This document shows, piece by piece, positions 18,442 to 27,716 of a stretch of 64,000 nt of DNA (positions are counted from its first letter, which is position 1; the number at the start of each line of letters is the position of its first letter). The stretch comes from Bacillota bacterium (GTDB lineage: Bacteria; Bacillota; Clostridia; Acetivibrionales; DTU013): positions 1 through 64,000 of the forward strand of contig JAEZLF010000310.1 of assembly GCA_023435925.1 (NCBI GenBank), in the 5' to 3' direction. The position numbers and the translations under genes are program-made. The notes under the pieces were generated by a model. That model had not been told where the DNA came from. It was given only the letters and a program-made list of their open reading frames with translations, and made no database searches.

Positions 18442-19540
18442 TACTCTCTACCCCCTCTATCAGGGTTGTTTTCGCATCTTTTGCAAAAAGATTAATGCGC
18501 TTGACATTCACTGTCAGGTAAACAGTTTCGCCCGGTTCATAAATCTTTTCGGCACTGCTGGTGTCGGCAGTGACCTCTATCGGTTCACCAACTCCCAAGT
18601 CAATGAAGTAATTAATGTATTTGCCCAAGAACCGCTTGATAGTGACCTTTCCCTTCATGCCGCTGTCTTTCGAAGTAAATATGAACTCTTCCGGACGAAC
18701 GTATACCAGGATTTCCTTGTCACTCTGAAGTGGTTTGACATTGTCCACCTCTATGGTCAGACCGGGCTGCAGCCGAATGACAGCAGTTGAGCCTTTCCGG
18801 CCGGTTACGTTTCCGATGATATGGTTGGAGTGACCAATAAAGTCAGCGACAAATGTATTATATGGGCGCGAGTAAATGTTTTCAGGTATTTCAATCTGCT
18901 GAATATCACCGCGGTTCATCACCGCAATGCGATCGGATATAGCCAATGCCTCCTCTTGGTCATGGGTAACATAAACGGTAGTAATGCCTATCTGCTTCTG
19001 TATTTCACGGATCGCATCACGCATTTCCAGGCGCAGTTTTGCATCCAGGTTCGATAATGGCTCATCCATTAATAATACCTGTGGACGAACCACAATGGCA
19101 CGCGCTAGCGCAACACGCTGCTGTTGCCCGCCGGAAAGCTTGTCTGGATAGCGATCACGGTACGCAGAAATCTGTACAACATCCATGATCTCTTCAACAC
19201 GCTTTTTAATTTCGGCTTTATCCAGCTTTTTGTTCTTCAGACCATATTCAATGTTCCTGTATACCGTCATGTTCGGGAATATGGCATAATTCTGAAATAC
19301 CATACCGAAATTGCGCTTATGCACCGGAATGTTGTTGATGACCTTATCGTCAAACGCAATCGTACCATGCTCTACAGAGTTGAAGCCTGCAATCATCCTC
19401 AGTAGTGTTGTCTTGCCGCAGCCTGAGGGTCCGAGCAGCGTAAACAGCTCACCGTTTTTTATATCCGCGGAAAGATCCGAAATGACTACAGTGTCATCAT
19501 ACTTCTTCATGATGTTTTTAATATGAATCGATACTGCCAT
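18431..19540 (-). CDS. ABC transporter ATP-binding protein with TOBE domain
   Basis: 369 residues: Walker A GPSGCGKTT, Q-loop FQNYAIFPNMTVYRN, signature LSGGQQQRV, Walker B VLLMDEPLSNLDAK, switch histidine in YVTHDQEEA; the C-terminal 130 residues are a TOBE-type regulatory domain. It energises the adjoining permease. Its gene overlaps the permease gene. Confidence 0.93.
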   Translation of the reverse strand: MAVSIHIKNIMKKYDDTVVISDLSADIKNGELFTLLGPSGCGKTTLLRMIAGFNSVEHGTIAFDDKVINNIPVHKRNFGMVFQNYAIFPNMTVYRNIEYGLKNKKLDKAEIKKRVEEIMDVVQISAYRDRYPDKLSGGQQQRVALARAIVVRPQVLLMDEPLSNLDAKLRLEMRDAIREIQKQIGITTVYVTHDQEEALAISDRIAVMNRGDIQQIEIPENIYSRPYNTFVADFIGHSNHIIGNVTGRKGSTAVIRLQPGLTIEVDNVKPLQSDKEILVYVRPEEFIFTSKDSGMKGKVTIKRFLGKYINYFIDLGVGEPIEVTADTSSAEKIYEPGETVYLTVNVKRINLFAKDAKTTLIEGVESNVL

Positions 19541-19558
19541 ATTCCTTCCCCCATTTAG

Positions 19559-19602
19559 ACCGGCACAGTTCCCGCATTATCACGTTCGGGCACTGTGCCG
19601 GT
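19559..19602. other. Long intercistronic hairpin between binding protein and ATPase genes
   Basis: ACCGGCACAGT/ACTGTGCCGGT (11 pairs) plus inner CCCG/CGGG. On the coding (minus) strand no U-run follows, so it is more likely an mRNA-stabilising stem that keeps the binding-protein transcript abundant, or a leaky terminator, than a full terminator. Confidence 0.6.
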
Positions 19603-19618
19603 TTAGTTATGTTATTTT

Positions 19619-20713
19619 TTATTGAATTCGAGTCCACATATCCTGGAATCCAGTTTTAATATCGGATGATTTTATATCCTTGGGATATGCAAGAGATACA
19701 AGTTCAGAGGTCGCTACACGGCCTTCGGTAGTCATTGCAACATCGGAGCGAGCCGGGCGTACATTCAAATCTGATTCCATGGCTGTCTGGCATTCGCTGG
19801 ATGTAACAAAGTCTACAAACAAGCGGGCGTTATTAGCATTCTTGCCACCCTTGATCACTGCGAGATTGGAGGTTCTCAGGGTAATACCCTCTTTAGCGTA
19901 AGCCACTGTAACATCAGCGCCTTCCTTCATATAGGAAATGGCTTTGTCTTCATTGGTCAGACCCACCGCATATTCACCTTCAACCACACTGAGGTATGCC
20001 GCAGAAGAGCTTGAAGCCAGTTTGCCATCCAGATTCTTCAGGAATTTTTCAGCAAAGTCCCATCCGTCATTCGGATTACCGGTAGCAGACATAGCAGTCA
20101 TCATGTTGATGAGAGTTTCAAGTGCAGAAGAAGAATCAGCCGGGCTTGCAAAAGAAATTTTGCCCTTTAGTCTTTCATCGGTCAACGATTCCCATCCATC
20201 TATTGTTACACCCAGTTCCTTGATGAGAGTCTTGTTGACAATAATACTGTTGACGTTAACATAAGCAGGGGTATAAAGCCCATTTTCGGATACAAATTCC
20301 GGAAACAGTTTAGATGTGTTCTCAGAAACGTAAGGCTCAAGCATATCAGCTATACCAATATACGAAGTAGCACCGCCGCCCATCAGCACGTCACCGTACG
20401 GGTTTTCTTTTTCTGCGGTTATACGGCTTGCCAGCTCACCTGTTCCTGCGCTGACTATTTCTACATTGATGTCCGGATACTTTTGGTTGAACAGTCCGAC
20501 GATAAGCTCATACTCTGATGCTCCGGCAGATGTATACAGAACAAGGCTCTTGGTTGAAGCTGGTTCCTGTTGCGTCTCGGCGGGCGTCTGAGGATTTGCG
20601 GTCGTTTGAGAATCGGCGGTCGTCTGATTCTCAGGCGGCGAATTCTGTTGCTGGCAAGCCACAAGGCTTATGGCCAGGATTGCGACGAGTAGAATACTGA
20701 GTAACTTTTTCAT
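19619..20713 (-). CDS. ABC transporter substrate-binding lipoprotein
   Basis: 364 residues. Lipoprotein signal MKKLLSILLVAILAISLVAC with the acylated Cys at 20, a Thr/Gln-rich linker (about 22-52), then a class-2 binding fold of the FbpA/AfuA/PhnS type (LVLYTSAGASEYELIVGLFNQKYPDI; GVTIDGWESLTDERLKGKISFASP). The iron-ligand tyrosine pair typical of FbpA is not evident, which weakens an iron role (I judged this by eye). It is probably anchored outside the membrane to deliver ligand to the permease. GGAGG is close before the ATG. Confidence 0.88.
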   Translation of the reverse strand: MKKLLSILLVAILAISLVACQQQNSPPENQTTADSQTTANPQTPAETQQEPASTKSLVLYTSAGASEYELIVGLFNQKYPDINVEIVSAGTGELASRITAEKENPYGDVLMGGGATSYIGIADMLEPYVSENTSKLFPEFVSENGLYTPAYVNVNSIIVNKTLIKELGVTIDGWESLTDERLKGKISFASPADSSSALETLINMMTAMSATGNPNDGWDFAEKFLKNLDGKLASSSSAAYLSVVEGEYAVGLTNEDKAISYMKEGADVTVAYAKEGITLRTSNLAVIKGGKNANNARLFVDFVTSSECQTAMESDLNVRPARSDVAMTTEGRVATSELVSLAYPKDIKSSDIKTGFQDMWTRIQ

Positions 20714-20803
20714 AATCTTTCCTCCTAATTTTTCTACTGAATGATATTCAGCAATTTATGCAAACGTGCTGTGGCATCGTTGCAGACGTTAGTAAACACC
20801 TCT

Positions 20804-22531
20804 CTATTTCTTCTTCCAGGGCGGAATCTGTGGAAGGCAATCATTAAATCGTTCGCTCATAGATTGTTCATATGCGCCCTTGAACGTACCCTCCAGGAAG
20901 CGGTCCATACTTTCATCCGCAAATGTGCGCCATGAGGAAAGCTCATTTCCCGGAACAATGGGATAAAATGATACATTATTGGCGCGTGCGGCCTCTAAAT
21001 CACCCGGCGAGTCACCAATCATCAAAATATTATTCAAATCATAATGGCCGCGTAATGCACGGATACACTCATTTTTTGAGCCGTCCTCCTGAGCGCAGAG
21101 CATATGGACATGTTTCATTAAATCATGTTCCTCCCACTCTCTTAAAAGCGCCTCGCGGGGTGTAGCTGATACAATGATGATATCCGCCCGCTTCTGCAAT
21201 TTCTCAAGGCACTCCCTCACGGCAGGATACGGAGGAATTCCATGCACCATCTGCGCCGCTCGCCTGTTCATCTCCAGAGACCACTCCAGAGCGCGTTTCA
21301 TTATAGGATCACCCGCATGTCTGGCAAGATCATCGTTATTGAGCACCGGTGCAGTTTGTACCCATTTACGTAACGAGGTGATGTCTGGCAGTTGGAAACC
21401 AATCTGCTGGATTTCATCACGATCCTGCAACAGATCGAAAACAAGCAGAATTTCATGAAAACGAGAGCGTCCCCGATCTCTTGAATATAAATTAGAGTAT
21501 TCCCAGGCTTCGCGAATATATTTTGCAATGGGCTGCAAACCCCAAACTTGAATTGTGACAGGGCAGAAACATTCTTTATGCTTTATTTCCATGGTATCGA
21601 ACACGCAGCCATCGGAATCAAAGCAAACCATATGTGCATGTTTAGGGGCATAACTCTCAAAAGTTGTCATCAGGCCAGAAGTTGAAGGTTGGCCTTCCTG
21701 ATGTTTTAAAATGAACTTCTCAATCGCCTGTCCAACCCCGTCTTCATAATACGGCGCCGTCACATGGAAAGCTTTTTCCTTTACACTTTCAGGTGCATTG
21801 GCTACCGCAACACCCATGGCAGCTTTCTCGATAATAGGGGCATCCAGATAGCTGTCCCCAAGTGCCATGACATGTTCGTAGCCGATTCCCAGTTTTTCAA
21901 ATAGACACTCAAGAGCTTCCCTCCTGTTTAGCCGTTTGGGGAAAAGCTGGATGTCTCTTCCTGCTCCTTCAGTAATATGAAGAAAATTCGTTGTCTGCAA
22001 AGCTTCTATTATTGAGAGCTGCTTATCTTCAGGAACACCATAAATATTAATTTTTTCAATTCCGATGTTATTTTCGAGAAAATATTCCGACGGTTTATCT
22101 ACGGGTATTTGTCGGCCGTCTTCTACAAACCAGACATGATGAGGAGGAACAGGATAATCTTCCAGGTGGTCATTGACTTCCTTCTCCATATAAATCAAAC
22201 CATTGGCCGAAATTTCCGAATATATTTTCTGACCTTCAAATATGCGGCAGATCTCCGCAGATTCCTCAGGCGTAAAAAGAGATTGGTACAGGATTTCCCC
22301 TGTATGGCGATCCACCACGCGTGCTCCATTGGAAGTAAGCCAATAACGAAACCGCTTATCGTTTTCAATCTGAGGCGGAAACATATCCTCTACACGGCCG
22401 GTTGTCGGGATCACTTCAACTCCCATATCCATAGCTTTTTGAAGCGCCTTCATATTGCGCACTGAAAGATAAACCTGGTCGCGTTGCAATGCCGTACCGT
22501 CAAAGTCAAGCAGAATCGCCTTAATATCCAT
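20804..22531 (-). CDS. Tandem HAD-superfamily phosphatase (Cof-like + PGM-like)
   Basis: ATG 22531 is the start (AAGGAG 8 bases upstream); an in-frame extension to 22654 has no ribosome site. The 575-residue protein carries two complete HAD units: N-terminal Cof type (LLDFDGTAL nucleophile, TTGR, GDSYLDAP; about 1-270) and C-terminal type (MVCFDSDGCVFDT, IVSATPRE, MIGDSPGDLEAA; about 300-560). Both have the DxD nucleophile pair. It is the first gene of the importer operon. Dephosphorylation of an imported or derived sugar phosphate is inferred from context. Confidence 0.85.
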   Translation of the reverse strand: MDIKAILLDFDGTALQRDQVYLSVRNMKALQKAMDMGVEVIPTTGRVEDMFPPQIENDKRFRYWLTSNGARVVDRHTGEILYQSLFTPEESAEICRIFEGQKIYSEISANGLIYMEKEVNDHLEDYPVPPHHVWFVEDGRQIPVDKPSEYFLENNIGIEKINIYGVPEDKQLSIIEALQTTNFLHITEGAGRDIQLFPKRLNRREALECLFEKLGIGYEHVMALGDSYLDAPIIEKAAMGVAVANAPESVKEKAFHVTAPYYEDGVGQAIEKFILKHQEGQPSTSGLMTTFESYAPKHAHMVCFDSDGCVFDTMEIKHKECFCPVTIQVWGLQPIAKYIREAWEYSNLYSRDRGRSRFHEILLVFDLLQDRDEIQQIGFQLPDITSLRKWVQTAPVLNNDDLARHAGDPIMKRALEWSLEMNRRAAQMVHGIPPYPAVRECLEKLQKRADIIIVSATPREALLREWEEHDLMKHVHMLCAQEDGSKNECIRALRGHYDLNNILMIGDSPGDLEAARANNVSFYPIVPGNELSSWRTFADESMDRFLEGTFKGAYEQSMSERFNDCLPQIPPWKKK

Positions 22532-22637
22532 AATAATACTCCTTGCATGATGTATTGTGTTGCTTACTGTAGTGATTACAGAATGCTGTCTAATGTTGTC
22601 GAAAAATCTGCAATCGCTTACATATATCATAAATCTT

Positions 22638-22674
22638 TTTTTGGAACGTGTCAATTAATTTTTGGAACGTGTCA
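22638..22674. promoter_or_regulatory. Two direct operator-like repeats (TTTTTGGAACGTGTCA)
   Basis: Two identical 16-base copies, 22638-22653 and 22659-22674, start 21 bases apart (two helical turns), in the gap between the divergent importer operon and the LacI-type regulator. Each contains TGGAACGTGTCA, an imperfect palindrome with a central CG, the hallmark of LacI-family operators. Autoregulation and control of the importer operon are likely. Confidence 0.75.
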
Positions 22675-22799
22675 CATTTTTAAGTAAGCCACTATTATTT
22701 CTTGCCAACCCCGGACAAATAGTGTATATTTTATATACATAACTGTAAAAAACTCTCGAAGCAGTCTTGTCTATACCAAAAATTTTTTCGAGGTATGAT

Positions 22800-24962
22800 A
22801 TGCCAACCATAAAGGATATTGCAAAAGCCGCCGGCGTTTCCCACGGCACAGTTTCCAATGTGTTGAACAAGCGTCCCGGTGTCAGCTATGAGAAAATACG
22901 GCTTGTAGAGCAAACTGCAATCGCAATGGGTTATGCCATCGATGAAAAGGCAAGTTTGCTTCGTAAGGGAACTACCCGTACACTGGCAGTAATGCTTCCC
23001 ACCCTTGCAGAGAAGCACTATTGTGATTTATATACTGGTATTCTTCGTTATGCGCAAAGCCAGCAGTATTCCGTACGGTTATTTTTAACAAACGATCTTC
23101 CTTACGTGGAAAGGCGTAACATACTAGAAGCGCTTGCGCTGAAGGTTTGTAGCGTTCTGACTGTTTCATGTCTTGAAAACCACAAAAAAGAATATCAGCC
23201 TATTGTGTCACGGAAAATTCCGCTGCTTTTTATAGAAAGGCAGCCGGACAGCGCATCATTTTGTTCGTACGTCTTTGACATGGAACAGGCAGCCGGACAT
23301 ATCGCTGCGAAAGTAACTCTCGGCTCAGACGCTTGTATTCTTACAGGGGAAGCGTTTTATTCCGATCAGGCTGCACTTCGGAAAGCTTTACAAAAATATT
23401 TATCACTTCAGGACACCGATTTCTATGAAAACCGCCGTGGTGAACAATCCCCTGCAGTACACATTTTATTGCAACGCGAGCGGAAACCGGATGTCATAGT
23501 TTGTTCCAATGAAACACTTGCAGATAAAGTGCAGCTTACATATGCCGAAAGCGGAGCACCCATACCAGCAATTGTGACGCTTTCTTCGCTGCGCCCTTCA
23601 CATAATGCCCGATATCACAACATTACGCTGAATTATCGTATGCTTGGCCGGCAGGCAGCCATTTCGATCATCGAACAGGCTGGAAACAAGCTGATACCTT
23701 CCTCCCGCGTGTTCTCCGTCTCGGGCTGCACTGAGCCGTTTTCCTCACCGGCAGTTATCCAAAAAAAGCCACTGCGACTGCTGGCCCACGAAACACCGGC
23801 CATTACGGCGCTTAGCTATCTGTTGCCTCGCTTCACGCAGCGTTATGGTATCCCTGTTGAGGTGCATGCCGGTTCCATGGCGGAGGTTTTTGAACGGATC
23901 CTTTCACCGGATGTAGCCAATTGGGATGTTGTAAGGCTTGATCCTTCAACCCTGTCTTATCTGGGGCCGCGCATCCTTTGTAATCTGAGTGAGATTGAAC
24001 CAGATGCCGTAAGCCTGATGAATCAGTATCTCCCCAATCTGCAAAACGATTTTTCGTTCATTGGAGGGAAGCTCTGCGCGTTGCCCTTTGACATCAGCGT
24101 TCAGATGCTGTTTTATCAGCGTTCACTATTTGATGACATCGGTCAAATCAGAGCGTTTTTTGAAGAAACCGGGAAGACCCTGACGGTACCGACTACTTAT
24201 CAGGAGTTTGACCGCATATGTCGTTTCTTTTGCAAAGCCCACCGTCCGGATTCTCCCATCCAGTACGGCGCAAGCCTTGCCCCCACAAACCCAACCTCTG
24301 TCGCTAATGATTATCTACCGCGCTTGCTATCAGCCGGCGGGCTGTCCTATACTGCAAATGGGTTCTTGAACCTCAGTACACCTATAGCACTAAAAGCGTT
24401 GAAGGAATATATTGCATACGCTTCTTTAGCCAGCCCGTCTCATGTGAAAAGCTGGAGTGAAATTGCAGAAAACTTTGTAAACGGTGAATCCGCAACCGCT
24501 GTTCTTTATGTCAACCACGCTTCCGGTTTTATGAAAGCCCAAAGCGCCAATGTTGGTATTGAAATTGGATATGCACCCATTCCCGGAGGTCACCCTCTGC
24601 TTGGCGGCGGTTCCATGGGGGTGTGTAAGCAAACCGTACAGCCTGAAGAGGCTTATGAATTTGTTCGTTGGGCTACCGGCGAAGCCATCGCACCTGAAAT
24701 GGTCATGCTCGGCGGCGTTTCAGCCTGTAAAAACGTATATGAGCAATGTGAAATTCTTGATACATATCCATGGCTGGAAGCCCTGCCGAATTATATTCAA
24801 ATGGGAATCCGCAAGCCAATTCTCTCACCATTGGATATTGACTACAATCAGCGTGATTTTGAATATACTCTGGGCGAGCATTTAATGCGGGCAATCGCAG
24901 GAGAGGAAACACCAGAAGAAGCGCTTTTGAATACACAAAAAACATTAGATATGATCCGATGA
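22800..24962 (+). CDS. LacI-type regulator fused to a solute-binding-protein domain
   Basis: ATG 22800 (GAGG 6 bases upstream) is preferred to ATG 22767; 720 residues. The N-terminus is a LacI helix-turn-helix (PTIKDIAKAAGVSHGTVSNVLNKRP), followed by a LacI/PBP1-like ligand domain (about 60-310). Then comes a second unit of about 390 residues that resembles MalE/UgpB-type binding proteins (LPRFTQRYGIPVEVHAGS, FIGGKLCALPFDISVQMLFYQRSLFDDIG, NGESATAVLYVNHASGF). No signal peptide is present, so the binding domain stays in the cytoplasm as a second effector sensor (inference). It is divergent from the importer operon it probably controls. Confidence 0.87.
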   Translation: MPTIKDIAKAAGVSHGTVSNVLNKRPGVSYEKIRLVEQTAIAMGYAIDEKASLLRKGTTRTLAVMLPTLAEKHYCDLYTGILRYAQSQQYSVRLFLTNDLPYVERRNILEALALKVCSVLTVSCLENHKKEYQPIVSRKIPLLFIERQPDSASFCSYVFDMEQAAGHIAAKVTLGSDACILTGEAFYSDQAALRKALQKYLSLQDTDFYENRRGEQSPAVHILLQRERKPDVIVCSNETLADKVQLTYAESGAPIPAIVTLSSLRPSHNARYHNITLNYRMLGRQAAISIIEQAGNKLIPSSRVFSVSGCTEPFSSPAVIQKKPLRLLAHETPAITALSYLLPRFTQRYGIPVEVHAGSMAEVFERILSPDVANWDVVRLDPSTLSYLGPRILCNLSEIEPDAVSLMNQYLPNLQNDFSFIGGKLCALPFDISVQMLFYQRSLFDDIGQIRAFFEETGKTLTVPTTYQEFDRICRFFCKAHRPDSPIQYGASLAPTNPTSVANDYLPRLLSAGGLSYTANGFLNLSTPIALKALKEYIAYASLASPSHVKSWSEIAENFVNGESATAVLYVNHASGFMKAQSANVGIEIGYAPIPGGHPLLGGGSMGVCKQTVQPEEAYEFVRWATGEAIAPEMVMLGGVSACKNVYEQCEILDTYPWLEALPNYIQMGIRKPILSPLDIDYNQRDFEYTLGEHLMRAIAGEETPEEALLNTQKTLDMIR

Positions 24963-24994
24963 ATATGAAGTGCAGATGCCCGTTGGAGAGCGGT

Positions 24995-25180
24995 ATGTCT
25001 GATCTACCATTGGACTTGTTTATTGCAGATGGATGTGTACTGGATGTAAGAAATCAATCTGTTGCCAGCTTTGAAGTTGTCGCTTTTCCATTAAAGATAA
25101 AAGCCGATAGTTCCATGACAAGAGCTGTTCAAGGATTATTCATTAATGAAAACTATGCATTTAACCATCCAAGTGAGTAA
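24995..25180 (+). CDS. Small protein of unknown function
   Basis: 61 residues from ATG 24995, which has GGAGAG before it; it follows the regulator gene by 32 bases. The sequence (SDLPLDLFIADGCVLDVRNQ...) is not recognised. It could be the truncated start of a larger enzyme gene; there is no downstream continuation in any frame that I can see. Confidence 0.4.
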   Translation: MSDLPLDLFIADGCVLDVRNQSVASFEVVAFPLKIKADSSMTRAVQGLFINENYAFNHPSE

Positions 25181-25247
25181 GCTTTTTAAAATAATGTCAA
25201 TAATAAATAAGAACACAATATTTATATCCTATTAAATGGAGAGTTGC

Positions 25248-26231
25248 GTGAATTTAAAATATATAAAAGAACCTATATTGTATCAAGGAAGAAAGAAAAG
25301 CAGAAAGTATTTCGAAGGGTGGTATTTTAAGCAAGTAGCTCCGGATTTGAAATGTTCAATTTGCGTAATTCCTGGAATAGCTAAAGATCAGCACAATACG
25401 CACGCCTTCATACAAACCATCATAAATGTATCTGCTGATCCGGAGGCAAGGCTTGAAACACACTATCATCAGTTTATAATTGATGATTTCAAATATGACG
25501 ATGATCCGTTTTGTTTAAGAATTGGCAAAAATACATTCAGAAGTAATGAAATGGAACTTAATCTGTCTGATGATAAGTATTCTCTTTATGGAAAAATTGT
25601 TTTTTCTGAACTAACTAAAATTAAAACAAGCATACTCTCCCCTAATATTATGGGATATTATGCCTATTTTCCGTTTATGGAATGTTATCACGGAATAATT
25701 AGTATGGGGCACAATCTTCAAGGATTTTTGATTTTGAATAATAAAACAATGGATTTTAGTAATGGTAAAGGCTATATTGAAAAAGATTGGGGAACTTCCT
25801 TTCCAAAAGAGTATGCCTGGCTTCAATCGAATAATTTTATAGGCTCCGATGCAAGTATCATGTGTTCTATTGCCAACATCCCTTTTCTCGGAACTTCATT
25901 TCAAGGGTTCATATGCAATCTTTCTCTTAACACCCAAGAATACAGATTTGCAAGTTACAATTATAGTAAGCTGATAAAGTTAAATTGTACGGATAATAGT
26001 GTTGATATTACAATGGTGAAAGGCAATCACAAGCTTGAAGTAAGTGCAAAAATGCAAGAGAGAGGAATATTGAAATCTCCAAAAAAAGGTGTTATGAATA
26101 CTACAGTCAAGGAAGGGCTGAGTGGAGTTGTAGATGTAAAGCTGACAAAAATCACAGGAGAAATACTATTTAAAGGAGTTGGTAATCCTTGCGGTATTGA
26201 GTTGGTTAAAAGCTTAGCTGATGTTAAATAA
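25248..26231 (+). CDS. Tocopherol-cyclase-like (carotenoid-hydratase-like lipocalin-fold) protein
   Basis: 327 residues from GTG 25248 (GGAG 6 bases upstream); an ATG at 25236 lacks a site. Motifs match the bacterial tocopherol cyclase-like family: YFEGWYFKQV near the N-terminus, PNIMGYYAYFPFMECYHGIISM in the middle, and GYIEKDWGTSFPKEYAWLQSNNF. Plants use the family in vitamin E synthesis; bacterial members of anaerobes have no known substrate. Base composition is lower in GC than that of its left neighbours, suggesting transfer. Confidence 0.75.
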   Translation: MNLKYIKEPILYQGRKKSRKYFEGWYFKQVAPDLKCSICVIPGIAKDQHNTHAFIQTIINVSADPEARLETHYHQFIIDDFKYDDDPFCLRIGKNTFRSNEMELNLSDDKYSLYGKIVFSELTKIKTSILSPNIMGYYAYFPFMECYHGIISMGHNLQGFLILNNKTMDFSNGKGYIEKDWGTSFPKEYAWLQSNNFIGSDASIMCSIANIPFLGTSFQGFICNLSLNTQEYRFASYNYSKLIKLNCTDNSVDITMVKGNHKLEVSAKMQERGILKSPKKGVMNTTVKEGLSGVVDVKLTKITGEILFKGVGNPCGIELVKSLADVK

Positions 26232-26299
26232 TTACATGCATTTCTGTGCGAAGTGCCCTACGTATGGTTAATTCTATAAGGCACCTCGCATTTATTTTG

Positions 26300-27274
26300 T
26301 TATTTGCTGATGATCTCCACATATACTAATGTTTGGTTTAGTAATTGATATGCGATTTCTCCGAATGTCACCGGCCCTGCAAATGGCGGTGTTGCTTTAC
26401 CGTCAAGCTCACCGTAAAGGTAATTGAGAATACAGTTACATGAATAGATCGGTTGAATATCCGTAAACACATGTAACCGTTCTTCGAAACTCGCTGCATA
26501 ATTGCTGACAGAACGTGCAAAACGATATTCCTTTCCTGAAAATACAGGAGCATAAAAATCAACGGTCTTGTTTTCTTCAGAAATAGATTTTATGGAGACG
26601 TTTACCAATACGCTATTGTAATCTGCCACTAATGGTAATCTCGTATCAATTTTATTTTCGGCTATATAATCCGATAACACCACTTCTCTTCCGTTGACCA
26701 AGCATTTCACAACTGATAAAGCGTCTTCCAGAAATTCAATTTTCGTATCATTCTCATCCGTACTAAAAATATTCACTATACCGAGAGAAACCATCTTATC
26801 ATCGGGCAAGCAAATATGTAATGCAACTGCTTTGTCGCAATATGATATGCCGGTAACGCCGTCAAAAACCTTCGCACTTGAATTGGTTGAGAGATCAAAG
26901 CCAGAGATCCAACCAACTGTCGGATTCATAAATATATCACTTGAATTCGGTGCTTCTTTCGCGTAAAATACAGCAACATCACTTGCGAATGGCATAATCA
27001 AAAATGATACTCCATTATGATACGCATCTTTTGTCATGTCAAATATGTTATTTCTATCGTAAACTTCAGTTTTAAAATCAACTGCGCATGCAATTTCATT
27101 GACAAACAATTTGTCCTTACAAGTGACTCCTCCCTGCTCCGTAATAAAATAGGGTGTAGTTCCTGCAATCCACTTCCCTTTCGGTAATTCTCTCAGCAAA
27201 GACTCGTCCGCTGCAATATGTAGTATTCTACCTTCATTTATCAATTTAATTGCTTCATTAAGATTAACAAACAT
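26300..27274 (-). CDS. Conserved protein of unknown function
   Basis: 324 residues, soluble, no signal peptide. The N-terminus (LNEAIKLINEGRILHIAADESLLRELPKGKWIAGTTPYFI) is followed by alternating strand-rich segments; I see no catalytic motif. A histidine- and cysteine-containing IYSCNCILNYLYGELDGK stretch lies near the C-terminus and recalls FIST-C-type sensors, but this is a weak resemblance. A 72-residue gene lies 12 bases upstream in the same operon. Confidence 0.55.
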   Translation of the reverse strand: MFVNLNEAIKLINEGRILHIAADESLLRELPKGKWIAGTTPYFITEQGGVTCKDKLFVNEIACAVDFKTEVYDRNNIFDMTKDAYHNGVSFLIMPFASDVAVFYAKEAPNSSDIFMNPTVGWISGFDLSTNSSAKVFDGVTGISYCDKAVALHICLPDDKMVSLGIVNIFSTDENDTKIEFLEDALSVVKCLVNGREVVLSDYIAENKIDTRLPLVADYNSVLVNVSIKSISEENKTVDFYAPVFSGKEYRFARSVSNYAASFEERLHVFTDIQPIYSCNCILNYLYGELDGKATPPFAGPVTFGEIAYQLLNQTLVYVEIISK

Positions 27275-27286
27275 ACTTTATACCTC

Positions 27287-27505
27287 CTATAATACCTTCA
27301 GTTTTTCGATATCTTTTGCCATAATTCCAGAATACTTTTCAAAGAACACTTTCATTTCCTGTAAACAGTTGTTAAGCTCTTCCGGAGACTGATTAATCGA
27401 GTACTTTCTTTGTAATCTGGCAATTAAAAGATTCAGGCCAAGGTTAGTTGATTCATACTTCGCTTGATTTTTGATTAATTTCTCAAGATTTACATCTAGC
27501 TCCAT
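27287..27505 (-). CDS. Small helical protein paired with the preceding unknown gene
   Basis: 72 residues, predicted all-helical with heptad-like hydrophobics (LEKLIKNQAKYESTNLGLNLL, LNNCLQEMKVFFEKY). AGGAGA lies before the ATG, and 12 bases separate it from the 324-residue gene, so the two are probably cotranscribed and may act together. No family recognised. Confidence 0.6.
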   Translation of the reverse strand: MELDVNLEKLIKNQAKYESTNLGLNLLIARLQRKYSINQSPEELNNCLQEMKVFFEKYSGIMAKDIEKLKVL

Positions 27506-27716
27506 ACTTGTGATCTCCTCTCTTTTTTACTTAACAGATGCGGCATTGAAACAAAATACCTATTAAACCTAATAATATAAAATCTTTCATTTTTTCAATA
27601 ACATTATTTTACACTAAATAATAATACCCGACAAGATGTTTGTGATATGATAGCAAATGATCAGGATAACCTCATTATTTACGAATAGTATATTGGTGAA
27701 CGGTGATACTATTAAT

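Noticed and set aside
16783..20713. Iron(III) importer as the firm function
   Set aside because: The class match is real, but the binding protein shows no clear iron tyrosine pair and the neighbours are sugar enzymes, so iron was not asserted.
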